From JBEKCP01 sp050014815 (GTDB lineage: Bacteria; Planctomycetota; Planctomycetia; Pirellulales; Thermoguttaceae), in contig JBEKCP010000286.1 of NCBI GenBank assembly GCA_050014815.1, positions 1-7,653 of the forward strand: 7,653 bases of DNA, in the 5' to 3' direction. Both the position numbers and the translations under genes were made by a program. Shown in pieces: positions 7,278-7,653 of the stretch (its first letter is position 1; every line of letters begins with the position of its first letter). A model generated the notes under the pieces. The model was not told the DNA's origin. It was given only the letters and a program-made list of their open reading frames with translations, and made no database searches.

Positions 7278-7318
7278 CGCGGCTGCCCGACTTCCGCGAC
7301 GGGCCACACCGCCGTGTG
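7278..7318. other. Pair of adjacent small inverted repeats
   Basis: CGCGG (7278-7282) pairs with CCGCG (7294-7298) across an 11-base loop. Seven bases later CACAC (7305-7309) pairs with GTGTG (7314-7318) across a 4-base loop, CGCC. Both stems are perfect but only 5 bp. They lie just upstream of the promoter-like sequence at 7331-7360. On the - strand they sit more than 130 bases past the end of the DUF1080 gene, too far for a usual terminator, and no T-run is attached. They may be part of a structured remnant or be chance inverted repeats in GC-rich DNA. Confidence 0.2.
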
Positions 7319-7330
7319 ACGCCATCCGAG

Positions 7331-7360
7331 TTGTGATCGTCGCCCGTCGTGCGATATAAT
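7331..7360 (+). promoter_or_regulatory. Near-consensus sigma70 promoter facing the DUF1080 3' end
   Basis: TTGTGA (7331-7336) and a perfect TATAAT (7355-7360) are 18 bases apart. The local stretch GATATAATTTGGA is clearly more AT-rich than its surroundings. Transcription would start near 7366-7368, which coincides with ATG 7367. That ATG opens a 60-codon frame to 7549 beginning MLKTRHKDKTQLYLECNGDQQAGG, so a message would be leaderless or nearly so. From 7455 onward the transcript would be antisense to the convergent DUF1080 gene. The first 24 residues are strongly hydrophilic; the rest is low-complexity antisense reading. It may be an active promoter, an orphan of a lost gene, or chance. Confidence 0.35.
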
Positions 7361-7454
7361 TTGGACATGCTGAAGACCCGGCACAAGGATAAGACGCAAC
7401 TTTACCTGGAATGCAACGGCGACCAGCAGGCCGGTGGGCTCCGTCCTCCACGGC

Positions 7455-7653
7455 TCAGTAGTTCGCCGGCACGACCCACACGCTGCGGAACTGCACCGGA
7501 TCGTGGTCGCCCTGAAGCACGATCGGCCCTTTTGGTACCTCGCCCTTGAAATCCCCGTACTGGATGCCGGTCGGTCCCTTGAACTCCGCGTTTTCATGGA
7601 TCAGCGTGCCGTTCTGGTACACGGTGGCACGAGCCTTCTCGGTAAGCTTGCCC
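7455..7653 (-). CDS. C-terminus of a DUF1080 (3-keto-disaccharide hydrolase-type) protein
   Basis: The - strand reads in from the right edge for 65 residues and stops at TGA (7457-7455). It begins GKLTEKARATVYQNGTLIHEN and ends in GPTGIQYGDFKGEVPKGPIVLQG, then DHDPVQFRSVWVVPANY. The pattern NG-x-L-I-H-E-N, then GPTG, then KGPI-LQGDH, then V-FR--WV-P is the characteristic end of the DUF1080 (PF06439) concanavalin-like sandwich. That domain is abundant in secreted proteins of Planctomycetota and Verrucomicrobiota, and members are described as 3-keto-glycoside hydrolases. The last strand usually reads FRNIWV; here it is FRSVWV, a mild variant. The gene converges on the rhamnosidase gene and so is not in its operon, but it fits the same carbohydrate-degradation setting. 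Its start, any signal peptide and its catalytic region lie outside the window. Confidence 0.87.
   Translation of the reverse strand, partial: GKLTEKARATVYQNGTLIHENAEFKGPTGIQYGDFKGEVPKGPIVLQGDHDPVQFRSVWVVPANY

Larger units (their letters stand above)
6924..7454. other. Gene-poor junction between the rhamnosidase and the convergent DUF1080 gene
   Basis: About 530 bases carry no intact recognisable gene. In order they hold a 6-bp hairpin (6947-6962), a strong Shine-Dalgarno sequence with a broken signal-peptide gene start (6962-7102), a REP-like palindrome (7107-7132), two small hairpins (7278-7318) and a near-consensus promoter (7331-7360). A start at ATG 7156, with GGAGG 10 bases upstream, opens a 67-codon frame to 7359. 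Its product (MKTGLVQAPYFGNDGSPL...) has no recognisable motif or export signal, and I do not call it a gene. No terminator with a T-run serves either convergent gene, which is unusual for a convergent pair. The mixture suggests insertion, deletion and decay. Confidence 0.6.

Noticed and set aside
7156..7359. A 67-codon frame with GGAGG 10 bases upstream
   Set aside because: The product shows no motif, signal peptide or codon pattern like the neighbouring genes, and it overlaps the inverted repeats and the promoter candidate. It could be a decayed fragment, but nothing supports a gene.
7400..7454. Possible terminator for the DUF1080 gene
   Set aside because: Read on the - strand past the stop codon, I found no stable stem followed by T residues, only short CCGG-type palindromes.
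1..7653. CRISPR arrays, tRNA or rRNA genes, transposase genes
   Set aside because: I saw no regularly spaced repeats, no cloverleaf-like stretch with a T-arm motif, no rRNA-like sequence and no transposase motif on either strand.

Overview
The window is high-GC bacterial DNA built around secreted carbohydrate-active proteins. Two very long genes lie in the same direction on the + strand. Each carries a Sec-type signal sequence, and together they fill about 87% of the sequence. The first (185..3652) is a glycoside-hydrolase-like protein of the DUF4091 type. The second (3774..6923) is a family GH78 alpha-L-rhamnosidase that keeps its catalytic motifs. A third gene, on the - strand, enters from the right edge (7455..7653). 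Its C-terminus is that of a DUF1080 / 3-keto-disaccharide hydrolase-type protein. Large secreted DUF4091, GH78 and DUF1080 proteins close together, at high GC, are typical of Planctomycetota, Verrucomicrobiota, Lentisphaerota and related heterotrophs. This placement is inferred from gene content; no phylogenetic marker is present.

Layout. 1..50 is the tail of an upstream + strand gene that I cannot identify. 51..184 is a leader with one sigma70-like promoter candidate ahead of the DUF4091 gene. A gap of 70 to 121 bases, depending on the start chosen, separates the two large genes. No convincing terminator lies in it, so they are probably one transcription unit. 6924..7454 is about 530 bases without an intact gene. 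It holds a small hairpin, a good ribosome binding site, a broken signal-peptide gene start, a REP-like palindrome beginning right after that fragment's stop, two small hairpins, and a near-consensus promoter pointing into the 3' end of the DUF1080 gene. It reads as a decayed or rearranged junction.

How the genes may work together. The GH78 enzyme would release terminal alpha-L-rhamnose from a plant, algal or bacterial glycan outside the cytoplasm. The DUF4091 protein carries sugar-binding-like beta modules and a probable barrel, and would act on or bind the same glycan. The DUF1080 protein would act on related sugars but is transcribed convergently. The shared substrate is inference.

I found no clearly new defence, mobile or signalling system. 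The most unusual signals are a change of codon style inside the rhamnosidase gene, duplicated beta modules in both large proteins, a perfect 19-base repeat in the DUF4091 gene, and the decayed junction at 6924..7454.
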